From assembly GCA_040769385.1 (NCBI GenBank), contig JAXGLD010000003.1:124001-188000 (forward strand): a stretch of 64,000 nt of DNA. The letters run 5' to 3'. The notes beneath the pieces are model-generated. The model was not told the origin of the DNA and did no database searches. It saw only the letters and a program-made list of their open reading frames with translations. Below, in pieces: positions 8,948 to 17,152 of the stretch. Each line of letters starts with the position of its first letter. Position 1 is the stretch's first letter. This stretch comes from PHAA01 sp022706565. Its GTDB lineage: Bacteria > Bacillota > Syntrophomonadia > Syntrophomonadales > Syntrophomonadaceae. The position numbers and the translations under genes are program-made.

Positions 8948-9979
8948 ATGATTGAGACCGAGATGAAAACGACCAAGCCCAAGATAATACTGCTCTTGTT
9001 GGTGCTGATGGCAGCTCTCTTAGCCCTGTCAGGCTACCAATGGCTGAGCCTGCAGCTCCAGCCCGTTGATGCTTCCGATTCCAATCCTATAGAGCTGCGG
9101 TTACCGGAGGACAGTACGGCTTCCCAAGTAGCCGCGCTGCTAGCCGGCCAGGGGCTGATTCGCAATGAACGGATGTTTCTGGCTTACTGCCGTCAAAAAG
9201 GATTGGACACACAGCTGCAGGCCGGGCTGTATGAGTTTAACCGCAGTATGTCCCTGCCCCAGTTGGCCGCTATGATTGCCGAGGGCAAAGTCAAGAACAG
9301 TTCCCTGACCATACCCGAAGGTTACACGGTAAGGCAGATCGGGGAACTCTTGTACAAGGAAAATATATGCACTCCGGAGCAGTGGGAGGAAGCCCTGGCC
9401 ACGGTAGGCGACTATGCATTTTTGCCTCCAACCGCGATGTCACCTGATAAGCGTTTGGAGGGATTTCTCTATCCGGACACCTATGGGATCGATAAAAACA
9501 GCAGCGCTCGGGATATTGTGGCTATGATGCTGGCTCGCTTCTCTGAGGTTTGGAACCAGGAATTCGCCGCTTCTGCCAAGGAGAAGAATATCAGCGTGCG
9601 GGATGCGGTGATCATAGCGTCGCTGATCGAACGAGAGGCCCAGGTCCCGGAAGAGAGAAAGAGGATCGCTGGGGTCATATACAACCGGCTCCAGGTTGGA
9701 ATGCCCCTGCAGATTGATGCCACTATAATCTACAGCCTGGGTGAACATCGTGAAGCCCTTACCTATAAAGACCTGGAAATCGATTCTCCTTACAATACCT
9801 ACCGGAATGTCGGGTTACCGGTCGGGCCCATCGCTTCCCCCGGACGGGCATCGATAGCTGCCGCACTGGATCCGGAATCGAATGACTACATGTACTATGT
9901 GGCCAAAGGGGACGGCAGCCATCACTTTTCGATCACCTACACCGAACACCTGACCGCCAAGGCCCGATATGGCCTATAG
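8948..9979 (+). CDS. mltG: Endolytic murein transglycosylase MltG
   Basis: YceG/MltG lytic transglycosylase, which cleaves nascent glycan strands and helps set their length at the membrane. One N-terminal membrane helix (about residues 10-32) precedes a LysM-like subdomain and the catalytic domain with ASLIEREAQ (catalytic Glu), the GVIYNRLQVGMPLQIDAT block and SPYNTYRNVGLPVGPIASPG near the end. I chose ATG 8948, preceded by AAAGGTG; an upstream in-frame TTG at 8924 lacks a site. About 343 residues, normal for the family. Equivalent to yrrL in the Bacillus neighbourhood. Confidence 0.95.
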   Translation: MIETEMKTTKPKIILLLLVLMAALLALSGYQWLSLQLQPVDASDSNPIELRLPEDSTASQVAALLAGQGLIRNERMFLAYCRQKGLDTQLQAGLYEFNRSMSLPQLAAMIAEGKVKNSSLTIPEGYTVRQIGELLYKENICTPEQWEEALATVGDYAFLPPTAMSPDKRLEGFLYPDTYGIDKNSSARDIVAMMLARFSEVWNQEFAASAKEKNISVRDAVIIASLIEREAQVPEERKRIAGVIYNRLQVGMPLQIDATIIYSLGEHREALTYKDLEIDSPYNTYRNVGLPVGPIASPGRASIAAALDPESNDYMYYVAKGDGSHHFSITYTEHLTAKARYGL

Positions 9980-10000
9980 AAAGGGCGGGAACCGTATATC

Positions 10001-11239
10001 ATGATGTATCGACCTGAACTGGTGCTGCCGGCCGGGGATCTGGAAAAACTGACTACTGCCCTGCTCTTCGGGGCTGACTCGGTTTATGCCGGAGGCAAGG
10101 AATTCAGTCTGCGCGCATATGCCGGCAACCTGAGCCGGGATGAATTGGCTGCTGGTGTCAGTCAGTGCCACCGGCAAGGGAAAAAGATATACGTAACTGT
10201 CAATATCCTGGCTCACAATCGGGACATCGACTCTCTTCCGCCTTTTTTAGAGGAACTGGCTAGCCTGGGAGTGGATGGGCTCATCGTTTCCGATCCGGGA
10301 ATTTTCAGGCTAGCCCGGACTCATGCTCCGGAAATTCCAGTGACCGTCAGTACTCAAGCCAATGTCAGCAACTACGAATCGGCTGCTTTTTACCGTGATA
10401 TGGGAGCAGCCCGTATCGTTTTGGCCCGGGAACTCACCCTGGAAGAGATAATCTACATTAAAGAAAGGGTGGAGGTGGAACTGGAGGTCTTTGTCCATGG
10501 TGCCATGTGTATGTCTTACTCGGGCCGCTGCCTCCTCTCCCACTACATGACCGGCAGGAGCGCCAACCAAGGCGCCTGTGCCCATCCCTGCCGGTATTCC
10601 TATCGGGTGGTGGAAGAAAAGAGACCCGGACAGTATTTCCCGGTTGAAGAAGACCAACGCGGCAGCTACATTTTTAACTCCCGCGATTTGTGTCTGCTGC
10701 CCTATCTGCCGGACTTGATAGAAGCTGGCGTCGATGCTTTCAAGGTGGAGGGCCGGATGAAGAGCCCGCTATATTTGGCTGCCGTAGCGCGCGTATATCG
10801 CCAGGCCATAGACCGGTATCTAAGCAACCGCCGCCCGTATAGTGAAACCGAGCTCCAGACCTGGTTGGAAGAACTGACAGCCGTTGCCACCCGGCCCTTT
10901 ACCGATGGTTTTATAGCGGGAGAGTCATCCCTGCTTATGGACATTCACAAAACACCAGTACGGGGCAGAGCGGACTTCTGCGGTATGGTAAAAGGCTATG
11001 ACCAGCGCCGGGGGTGGGTGATGGTTGAGCAGAGGGCTAATTTCGGACCGGGAGACCCGCTGCAGGTGCTCATGCCCAGCGGTGAACCGCTATCTGTCGA
11101 GCTTCAGCAAATTTTTGACGAGGAAGGGCAACAAGTAGACCGAGCCCGTCATCCCCGGCAAAGGATATTCTTCCCTTATGACCGTCCGTTGCCTGAAGGC
11201 AGTATACTGCGCCGAAAGGGTGTATTAAATGAAGGATGA
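10001..11239 (+). CDS. trhP: U32 family peptidase, probable tRNA 5-hydroxyuridine synthesis protein TrhP
   Basis: 412-residue peptidase-U32 family protein. It starts PELVLPAGDLEKLTTALLFG and carries the signature EVFVHGAMCMSYSGRCLLS near residue 164, followed by conserved cysteines (GACAHPCRY) that in relatives bind an Fe-S cluster. Family members TrhP/YrrN/YrrO are needed for tRNA U34 hydroxylation with prephenate as a factor, and the position after mltG matches yrrO. A C-terminal beta domain (about 330-410) is present. The 3' end overlaps the DUF4911 gene by 11 bases. The family is certain; the specific function rests on context. Confidence 0.85.
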   Translation: MMYRPELVLPAGDLEKLTTALLFGADSVYAGGKEFSLRAYAGNLSRDELAAGVSQCHRQGKKIYVTVNILAHNRDIDSLPPFLEELASLGVDGLIVSDPGIFRLARTHAPEIPVTVSTQANVSNYESAAFYRDMGAARIVLARELTLEEIIYIKERVEVELEVFVHGAMCMSYSGRCLLSHYMTGRSANQGACAHPCRYSYRVVEEKRPGQYFPVEEDQRGSYIFNSRDLCLLPYLPDLIEAGVDAFKVEGRMKSPLYLAAVARVYRQAIDRYLSNRRPYSETELQTWLEELTAVATRPFTDGFIAGESSLLMDIHKTPVRGRADFCGMVKGYDQRRGWVMVEQRANFGPGDPLQVLMPSGEPLSVELQQIFDEEGQQVDRARHPRQRIFFPYDRPLPEGSILRRKGVLNEG

Positions 11240-11441
11240 CATATTTGCCCGGGTGAAGCCGGACAAGATTGATATGCTGACTAAAATTGTGGAAGCCTAC
11301 GATAACCTGGGGGTAGTCTCCACCCTCGACCGGAACAGCGGTCAGGTAGTGGTGCGGGTGACCCCGGATACGTGGGAGGATATGATGAAGATTCTCGAGA
11401 ACCTGCCTTTCCCAATAGAGATAATGGCAGCGGAAGTATAA
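11229..11441 (+). CDS. DUF4911 domain-containing small protein
   Basis: 70-residue protein that resembles the DUF4911 family: a beta-alpha-beta layout with DIFARVKPDKIDMLTKIVEA, a central LDRNSGQVVVRVTPDTWEDM and a C-terminal IEIMAAEV. Members usually follow a U32 peptidase gene in Clostridia and have no known role. The ATG at 11229 lies inside the end of the U32 gene, with AAAGGGTG just upstream, so it is translationally coupled and probably assists the same process. Confidence 0.8.
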   Translation: MKDDIFARVKPDKIDMLTKIVEAYDNLGVVSTLDRNSGQVVVRVTPDTWEDMMKILENLPFPIEIMAAEV

Positions 11442-11494
11442 TATTACCGGCGGCGAAGAAAGATACTCTTAAAAGCCGCGGGGGTCTAAAAAAC

Positions 11495-13210
11495 TTGAAT
11501 TACCAAAGACTATTCCTGTTGATGGGGCTGATTTTATCATTGTTCACGGCCTTGTTGGGCAGGATATTTTATTTCCAGGCGATAAAAGGGGAAGAAATTG
11601 CCCGTTCGGCTGCTGCCATGCGCAGTCAGAAGATTGAACTGTGGGACCAGCAGCGCGGTGCTATAATGGATCGCTATCAGCAGCCCCTCACCAATACCAC
11701 TGCCAGTACGGCTCTGTTTGTATCAACCGATATTATCAACCATGTCATGGCGATACAGATAGAAAAGAATCCAGGATTCACCGAAGCTGAATATTACGAG
11801 CAGCTGAGTGCTTCCATCGCCGATTTGGTAAAAGGCCTGAACCGGGAAGAAATCAAAGCGCTCATCCAGGCCGAACGTGATGAAGCTCAGTTTGTCATGA
11901 TCAAGAGTGAGCTGGATCAGAACGAGATTGAGCAGCTGACGGCGGCAGCCATACCTGGTTTGGTAGTAGCCCCGTTCACTGAGCGCCATAGACATGACGG
12001 TTTTTTGGCTCATGTCTTGGGGTACACCGACCACGCCTGGGCGGGAACTGGAATGGCGGGAATTGAGAAGGGTTATGACCGCCTTCTGCGCAGCCAAACT
12101 GGAGGGCCACATCTGGTTGCAGTGGTAGATGCCCGCGGACAGGCTATTCCTGGTCTGGCCGGCAGGCTCCAGGCTAGCCGCGATGAACGGAGTGCAGTGG
12201 TGCTTACCATAGACGGCCGCATCCAGGAAGTGGTGGAGCAGGCCATGGACCACCGGGCCGAACGGGGGGCGGCGGTGGTCATGGACGTCCACAGCAAGGA
12301 GGTGCTGGCCATGGTAAGCCGGCCTGTTTTCGACCCTTACCGGGTTGATACGGCTATTGGATTCGACGGTCGCAGCCCCCTCACCAATCGTGCCTTGAGC
12401 AGTTACTATCCTGGTTCCCTATTCAAGATATTGCTTACCGCAGCCGCCTTAGAAGAAGGATTGGTCACATTTGAAGACCATTTCAACTGCTCTGGCAAGT
12501 ATGTCTTCAATGATCAGGTATCCATTTCGTGCCTGAAGAAAGAAGGACACGGACCCTTGAGATTTGACGAAGCTTTTGCCCGTTCCTGCAACCCGACATT
12601 CATCGAGGCAGGTCTCCGTCTGGGAAGGACTCGGCTGCTGAACTACGTAGATAAGATGCATTTAACCGATGAGACCCTGCTGGGGTACGAAAACACCGCT
12701 ATGGGTTCTTACGTCAAAATCGACGGGGGGGCGGCGGCTATGGGCAATGCTTCCTTGGGGCAGCAGGGAGTGATGGTGACACCGCTGCAGATTGCTTCGC
12801 TGCTGGCCACGGTAGCTGATAACGGGGTCTGGGCATATCCTTCGCTGGTCAAATATACAATTGATCAGGATGGGCATCGCACCACCGTAACCAGCGGAGA
12901 AAGACAACAGGTGATTTCTCCGTCGACAGCCGCAAAATTGCGCGTATTACTGGAGAAAGTGGTGCAGGAAGGCACCGGCAGGACGGCGGCCATCCCTGAA
13001 GCGCCGGTAGCTGGCAAGACTGCCACCAGCCAGACCGGCCGGATGATCAGTGAAAATGAGGAAGCTTTGAATACCTGGTTTGCCGGTTATTTGCCGGCAG
13101 ACGAACCCCGCTGGGTGGTAGTGGTTCTGGTGGAAGAAGGCCGTTCCGGATCGGAGAATTGTGCGCCGATATTTCGCGATATCAGCCAGGGCATATTACA
13201 GTATTACTAA
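11495..13210 (+). CDS. Class B penicillin-binding protein (PBP2/FtsI/PbpI-like transpeptidase)
   Basis: About 571-residue membrane-anchored D,D-transpeptidase that cross-links peptidoglycan. An N-terminal helix (residues 5-27) precedes a dimerisation domain and a transpeptidase domain with SLFK (active Ser, about residue 309), SCN (about 366) and KTA in place of the usual KTG (about 508). The only credible start after the DUF4911 gene is TTG 11495, with GGGGGT nine bases upstream; starting earlier would embed it in that gene. The context matches pbpI (yrrR) of Bacillus, a possible but unproven equivalence. Confidence 0.88.
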   Translation: MNYQRLFLLMGLILSLFTALLGRIFYFQAIKGEEIARSAAAMRSQKIELWDQQRGAIMDRYQQPLTNTTASTALFVSTDIINHVMAIQIEKNPGFTEAEYYEQLSASIADLVKGLNREEIKALIQAERDEAQFVMIKSELDQNEIEQLTAAAIPGLVVAPFTERHRHDGFLAHVLGYTDHAWAGTGMAGIEKGYDRLLRSQTGGPHLVAVVDARGQAIPGLAGRLQASRDERSAVVLTIDGRIQEVVEQAMDHRAERGAAVVMDVHSKEVLAMVSRPVFDPYRVDTAIGFDGRSPLTNRALSSYYPGSLFKILLTAAALEEGLVTFEDHFNCSGKYVFNDQVSISCLKKEGHGPLRFDEAFARSCNPTFIEAGLRLGRTRLLNYVDKMHLTDETLLGYENTAMGSYVKIDGGAAAMGNASLGQQGVMVTPLQIASLLATVADNGVWAYPSLVKYTIDQDGHRTTVTSGERQQVISPSTAAKLRVLLEKVVQEGTGRTAAIPEAPVAGKTATSQTGRMISENEEALNTWFAGYLPADEPRWVVVVLVEEGRSGSENCAPIFRDISQGILQYY

Positions 13211-13244
13211 CCTCAACGATATAAGCTAGAATGAAGTCGGTTAT

Positions 13245-13275
13245 AACCACCCAACAAGTATATTGGGTGGTTTAA
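13245..13275 (+). terminator. Terminator-like hairpin after the penicillin-binding protein gene
   Basis: Perfect 10-bp stem AACCACCCAA / TTGGGTGGTT with an 8-base loop, followed by only a short TT tract. It separates the wall-enzyme operon from the next promoter. Confidence 0.65.
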
Positions 13276-13298
13276 CCATTTATTGAAATAAAATATGT

Positions 13299-13351
13299 AT
13301 ACCCCTTTGGGCTATAGTGTTATAATGAATAAAAATACCTAAGGGGGGTAT
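13299..13351 (+). promoter_or_regulatory. Extended -10 promoter flanked by two CsoR-like palindromes
   Basis: TATAAT at 13321-13326 with an upstream TGT (extended -10). A 17-base imperfect palindrome ATACCCCTTTGGGCTAT covers 13299-13315, the -35 and spacer area; a second, ATACCTAAGGGGGGTAT, covers 13335-13351, including the ribosome binding site. Both resemble the G-tract palindromes (ATACCCC...GGGGTAT) bound by CsoR/CstR/FrmR-family repressors. The sequence is seen; the repressor is inferred, and no such gene lies in the window. Confidence 0.55.
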
Positions 13352-13357
13352 AAAGGG

Positions 13358-16300
13358 ATGCCTAAAATCAAGGAAAACATCAAGAAGAACTTGATTGCAA
13401 CATGGGGCACCAGGGTTAGTTTCGATGAACTGGAACGTAAAATCTATGCTCGTGATATGGGGGTAATGCCATCCCTGGTACAGCCGCTGGTAGGTAATCC
13501 GGTACCCGACGGGATAATTCAGCCGGAATCCGAACAGGAGCTGGTGGAATTGGTCAATCTGGCCCGGCAGGAGAAAATCAGGTTGACCCCGCGAGCCAAG
13601 GCAACCTCCGGCTATGGGGGTGTTTTACCGGTAGAAGGCGGTCTGGTGGTAGAGTTCAGCCGTATGAAAAGAATCATCGATATCGACCCGGAGGAGCGCA
13701 GCGCCACGGTCGAACCCGGAGTGGTCTGGAATGAACTTGAATATCATCTAAACCAGAGAGAATTGACTCTGGCTCTTTATCCGACCAGTGCTCCATCCTC
13801 GACGGTCGGCGGCTGGCTGGCCCAGGGAGGGGCGGGCATAGGAAGTTATGAGTATGGGTATTTCAAGGACAACGTTTATTCAGCTCGTCTGGTGCAGCTG
13901 GATGGCACGGTGATCGACCTCACCGGCAAGGACCTCAACCTGGTCAGCGAGGCCAATGGGACTACCGGGTTTATAAGCCAGATCAAGCTGCGGGTCAAAC
14001 CTTTGAAGCCCATGCACGTGAACGCAATTGCCTTTGATTCAGTCGAACGGATGGCCTCATTCATTTCAGGATTATACAACCGCAAGGTGCCGGTCTGGTC
14101 GGTTACCTTTATTAACCCGGAAGCTGCTAAAATGCGAAACAGCTATCCTCCTCACCTGCATCATGGCCGACCGGTGATGGATGCCCATAAAGTGGTTTTG
14201 CCGGAGAAGTTCATTGTATTGTTGGCATGTACGGCAGACCGGTGCGATTTGATCAGTGATGATGTTATGAACCTGGCTATGAAAGACCAAGGAGAGGTAT
14301 TGAGTCCTGAAATAGCCGAACACGAATGGGCAGCCCGTTTCGAGCCCATGCGAGCCAAGCGTATCGCCCCGTCGCTGATCCCCAGTGAAGTCGTGGTGCC
14401 AGTAGACAACCTGGCTGAGGTGATAATGGAAACCAGCCAGGAGATCGATCATCCATTTATCCTGGAGGGTTTTACCACCAACCAGCGGGAAGTGGTGCTG
14501 CTGGGGTTTATACCCCATGATGAACGGAAACTCCATTTCAACCTCGCGTACGGACTGTCTCTCACCGCTTTGAAAGTAGCCCAGAAACATGGAGGGCGCC
14601 CCTATGCCACCGGTCTCTATTTCAGCGGATTTGCCAAGGAGATTTTGGGTCAGGAGCATCTCGATACCCTGGTAGACTACAAAAAGAATATGGATCCGGA
14701 AGGTTTGATGAATCCCGGCAAGGTTATGGATGGAACCCTGGTAGCCGGCGGATTGAAAATGGCCAGTGCTGCAGAACCGCTTATCCGCATCTTCGGCAAC
14801 CTGGCCAAAGGCAAGGAGAGCGGTGAAGTATTCGAAGAAAGGAAAGGGATCCCGGGAGATATCGCCTGGTACGCCTATGCCTGCTCCCAATGCGGATACT
14901 GTATCGACCATTGTGACCAGTATTATGGTCGGGGCTGGGAGTCGCAGTCGCCCCGGGGCAAATGGACTTTCTTGAAGATGGTCATGGAGGGGGAGGCCGA
15001 GTTCGACCAAAGGGCTGTCAATACCTTCATGGCCTGCACCACCTGTGAGATGTGCAACCGCACTTGCCAGCTGGACCTGCCTAATGAGAGTTCATGGTTA
15101 AAACTGCGTGGTCTTTTGATAGATGGGCGCGGCTACCATACCTTCCCGCCATTCGAGATCATGGTCAATACCATGCGCCAGCAGGGCAATATTTGGGGAG
15201 AATACGCCAGCAACCGGGATGGCTGGATCACTGATGAAATCCGGCCGATGATCAAAGAGGCCGCCGAATACGCCTTTTTTCCAGGTTGCACATCTAGTTA
15301 CGTGGAACAGGATGTAGCCCAGTCGGCCGCCCTGCTGCTTAATGATGCCGGGGTGGAGTTTACCTATATGGGTAAGGATGAGCATTGCTGCGGGATACCA
15401 ATGCTGGTTTCGGGGCGATGGGAGGTTTTTGATGAAACCGCCGCTCATAATATCGAACTTATGAGGAAGACGGGCGCCACCAAAATAGTGACAACCTGTC
15501 CGGCTTGCTGGCTGGTATGGGAAGTATACTACCGCCATTGGGCGGAGGACAAAGGTTTGGACTACCCCTTCCACGCGATGCATTATGCTGATGTATTGGC
15601 GGAAAAGATCAAAACCGGGGAGTTCGTACTGCCCATTGATGTGGATCGCAAGGTCACCTATCATGATCCGTGCCATATGGGCCGGGCGGGAGTCCGTTTC
15701 GAAGGCCCCCGAACCTTGATCAACGCCATCCCCGGTTCGAACTTCCGGGAGATGCGCTTCAATCAGTATGATGCCCACTGCTGCGGGGCCGTCCTCAGCC
15801 TGGTAGCCGATCCGGACGTGGCCGAAAAGATAGGTGTCATGAGGGTTCAGGAGGCAGTCGACACCGGGGCCGACACGCTGCTTACCGCCTGCCCCTGCTG
15901 CCGGGTGCAGCTGACCAGATCGCGTGATTTGGGCGGTCTGCCCATTGAGATCAAAGATCTGGCTACTCTGGCAGCTGAGGCCATGGGACATAAAGTGCCT
16001 GCATCCAATGCGGTTATGGATGAGAAATGGGCTGTATTCGAAGCCATGATCAGGATGATGACACCTTGGGGTATGGCGGATTTGATGGCTGAAATGATTC
16101 CTGAAATGATAGAGGCAATGCCCGAGATGTACCGCACTATGATGGCTGCCGTTATAAAAGCTCCGGATGTTTTCAAGGAACCGATGATTACCATGATGAG
16201 CGGGGTGATGCCGGCATTGTTCCCCAAGCTGCTGCCGGACATACTGCCCAAGGTGATGCCCAAAATGCTGGAGAAGGTAGGCCAGGCCATACCCATGCCG

Positions 16301-16429
16301 GCCTACATGTCAGAGCAGATGCCGGATCTGATGCCGCCTACCATGGACGTGCTGATGCCTAAGATGCTGCCGGAGATCATACCCTATTTCATGCCCAAGA
16401 TGGCTCAATACCTGCGTAACGCCAGCTGA
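13358..16429 (+). CDS. FAD-linked oxidase / [4Fe-4S] / CCG-domain fusion oxidoreductase with Met-rich tail
   Basis: 1023-residue GlcD-GlcF-like fusion. FAD_binding_4 lies at about residues 50-220 (PTSAPSSTVGGWLAQGGAGI), a FAD-oxidase C-terminal domain at about 300-460, two ferredoxin-type clusters at about 508 (CSQCGYCIDHC) and 560 (CTTCEMCNRTC), then two CCG (heterodisulfide-reductase-B-like) domains with HCCG near 676 and 807. The last 137 residues hold 27 Met and many Pro. Relatives oxidise lactate, glycolate or other 2-hydroxy acids, or pass electrons from ETF to quinones; the donor here is unknown. It is a single-gene unit with its own promoter, operators and terminator. Confidence 0.85.
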   Translation: MPKIKENIKKNLIATWGTRVSFDELERKIYARDMGVMPSLVQPLVGNPVPDGIIQPESEQELVELVNLARQEKIRLTPRAKATSGYGGVLPVEGGLVVEFSRMKRIIDIDPEERSATVEPGVVWNELEYHLNQRELTLALYPTSAPSSTVGGWLAQGGAGIGSYEYGYFKDNVYSARLVQLDGTVIDLTGKDLNLVSEANGTTGFISQIKLRVKPLKPMHVNAIAFDSVERMASFISGLYNRKVPVWSVTFINPEAAKMRNSYPPHLHHGRPVMDAHKVVLPEKFIVLLACTADRCDLISDDVMNLAMKDQGEVLSPEIAEHEWAARFEPMRAKRIAPSLIPSEVVVPVDNLAEVIMETSQEIDHPFILEGFTTNQREVVLLGFIPHDERKLHFNLAYGLSLTALKVAQKHGGRPYATGLYFSGFAKEILGQEHLDTLVDYKKNMDPEGLMNPGKVMDGTLVAGGLKMASAAEPLIRIFGNLAKGKESGEVFEERKGIPGDIAWYAYACSQCGYCIDHCDQYYGRGWESQSPRGKWTFLKMVMEGEAEFDQRAVNTFMACTTCEMCNRTCQLDLPNESSWLKLRGLLIDGRGYHTFPPFEIMVNTMRQQGNIWGEYASNRDGWITDEIRPMIKEAAEYAFFPGCTSSYVEQDVAQSAALLLNDAGVEFTYMGKDEHCCGIPMLVSGRWEVFDETAAHNIELMRKTGATKIVTTCPACWLVWEVYYRHWAEDKGLDYPFHAMHYADVLAEKIKTGEFVLPIDVDRKVTYHDPCHMGRAGVRFEGPRTLINAIPGSNFREMRFNQYDAHCCGAVLSLVADPDVAEKIGVMRVQEAVDTGADTLLTACPCCRVQLTRSRDLGGLPIEIKDLATLAAEAMGHKVPASNAVMDEKWAVFEAMIRMMTPWGMADLMAEMIPEMIEAMPEMYRTMMAAVIKAPDVFKEPMITMMSGVMPALFPKLLPDILPKVMPKMLEKVGQAIPMPAYMSEQMPDLMPPTMDVLMPKMLPEIIPYFMPKMAQYLRNAS

Positions 16430-16441
16430 TTGCCGGCAAAA

Positions 16442-16472
16442 AACCGCCCGTGTCTCTACGGGCGGTTTTTTT
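16442..16472 (+). terminator. Rho-independent terminator after the FAD/Fe-S gene
   Basis: Perfect 10-bp stem AACCGCCCGT / ACGGGCGGTT, 6-base loop, then a T tract. Strong. Confidence 0.92.
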
Positions 16473-16533
16473 ATGCCATTATGAACAACCCCATACGGCC
16501 AACCTGAATCTGGACGGGGAAATTGTTGTATGC

Positions 16534-16944
16534 CTATCCCAGCAATGAGACCAAATAACTGAACCCGCTGGTATGTTCCCCATCGATAATATCTTCCAAG
16601 GGCCTCATCAATTCGCACGCCTCACCGTTATTGAACTTGGCCACTACCCGGTTGAGAACATGCTCGTAATGATCCTGCTTCTGAACAATTTTGTAATGAC
16701 GAGTGACCCGGATCAATTTGCTGAGCAGAAATGTGCTGATTTCGATGGAGGAAGGAGAAACCTGGATGCGCAACAGGGCTTTCTCGGTCAGAACCCAGTC
16801 CAATTCACTGTATCCTTTTTCTATTTCGGCCGGCTGGCGATATTCCCGATACCAGGCCAGGAACTGTCCGGCGCCCGCGACTGCCTCGCTATAGGCGCTG
16901 TGGGCAACATCCCTCATGTACATACGAAAAGGTTCTTGTTCCAT
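16534..16944 (-). CDS. Conserved-looking protein of unknown function (136 aa)
   Basis: 136-residue protein that I do not recognise. It begins MEQEPFRMYMRDVAHSAY behind an excellent AAGGAGG site on the minus strand, which together with its length supports a real gene. The composition is balanced and soluble, mixed alpha/beta, with no membrane segment, signal peptide or cysteine cluster. The middle (TEKALLRIQVSPSSIEISTF) and end (GFSYLVSLLG) look structured. It is divergent from sigK across about 200 bases and convergent with the FAD/Fe-S gene. A sporulation link is possible from position only. Confidence 0.65.
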   Translation of the reverse strand: MEQEPFRMYMRDVAHSAYSEAVAGAGQFLAWYREYRQPAEIEKGYSELDWVLTEKALLRIQVSPSSIEISTFLLSKLIRVTRHYKIVQKQDHYEHVLNRVVAKFNNGEACELMRPLEDIIDGEHTSGFSYLVSLLG

Positions 16945-17089
16945 TCAAATCCCTCCTTATAATCGAGTAATTCTCTGTTGTTTATCAATTTCCTGCTCTC
17001 TGGGTGGGATGACTTGAGCCGCCCCGGCAGTACTCCGGAGCCAGTGGTTTTTTTATGGTCCGCCATCCACCAATTACCTTCAGTTTTTC

Positions 17090-17119
17090 GACACTTTTCC
17101 GACGCCGTCCTCATATAGT
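17090..17119 (+). promoter_or_regulatory. Possible sigma-E promoter of sigK
   Basis: CATATAGT at 17112-17119 differs from the sigma-E -10 consensus CATACAnT at one defined base; the -35 area (about 17090-17097, GACACTTT) is a poor match. In Bacillus sigK is transcribed by sigma-E, which fits. Suggestive only. Confidence 0.35.
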
Positions 17120-17152
17120 ATAAGGCGCTGAAAAACTTGGAGGTGGTATTTC

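Noticed and set aside
14072..15010. 312-codon minus-strand frame inside the FAD/Fe-S gene
   Set aside because: It is a long antisense shadow of a clearly conserved reading frame and does not look like a protein.
16914..17114. 66-codon minus-strand frame
   Set aside because: It overlaps the start of the 136-residue gene and the sigK promoter region, has no ribosome binding site and an unnatural composition.
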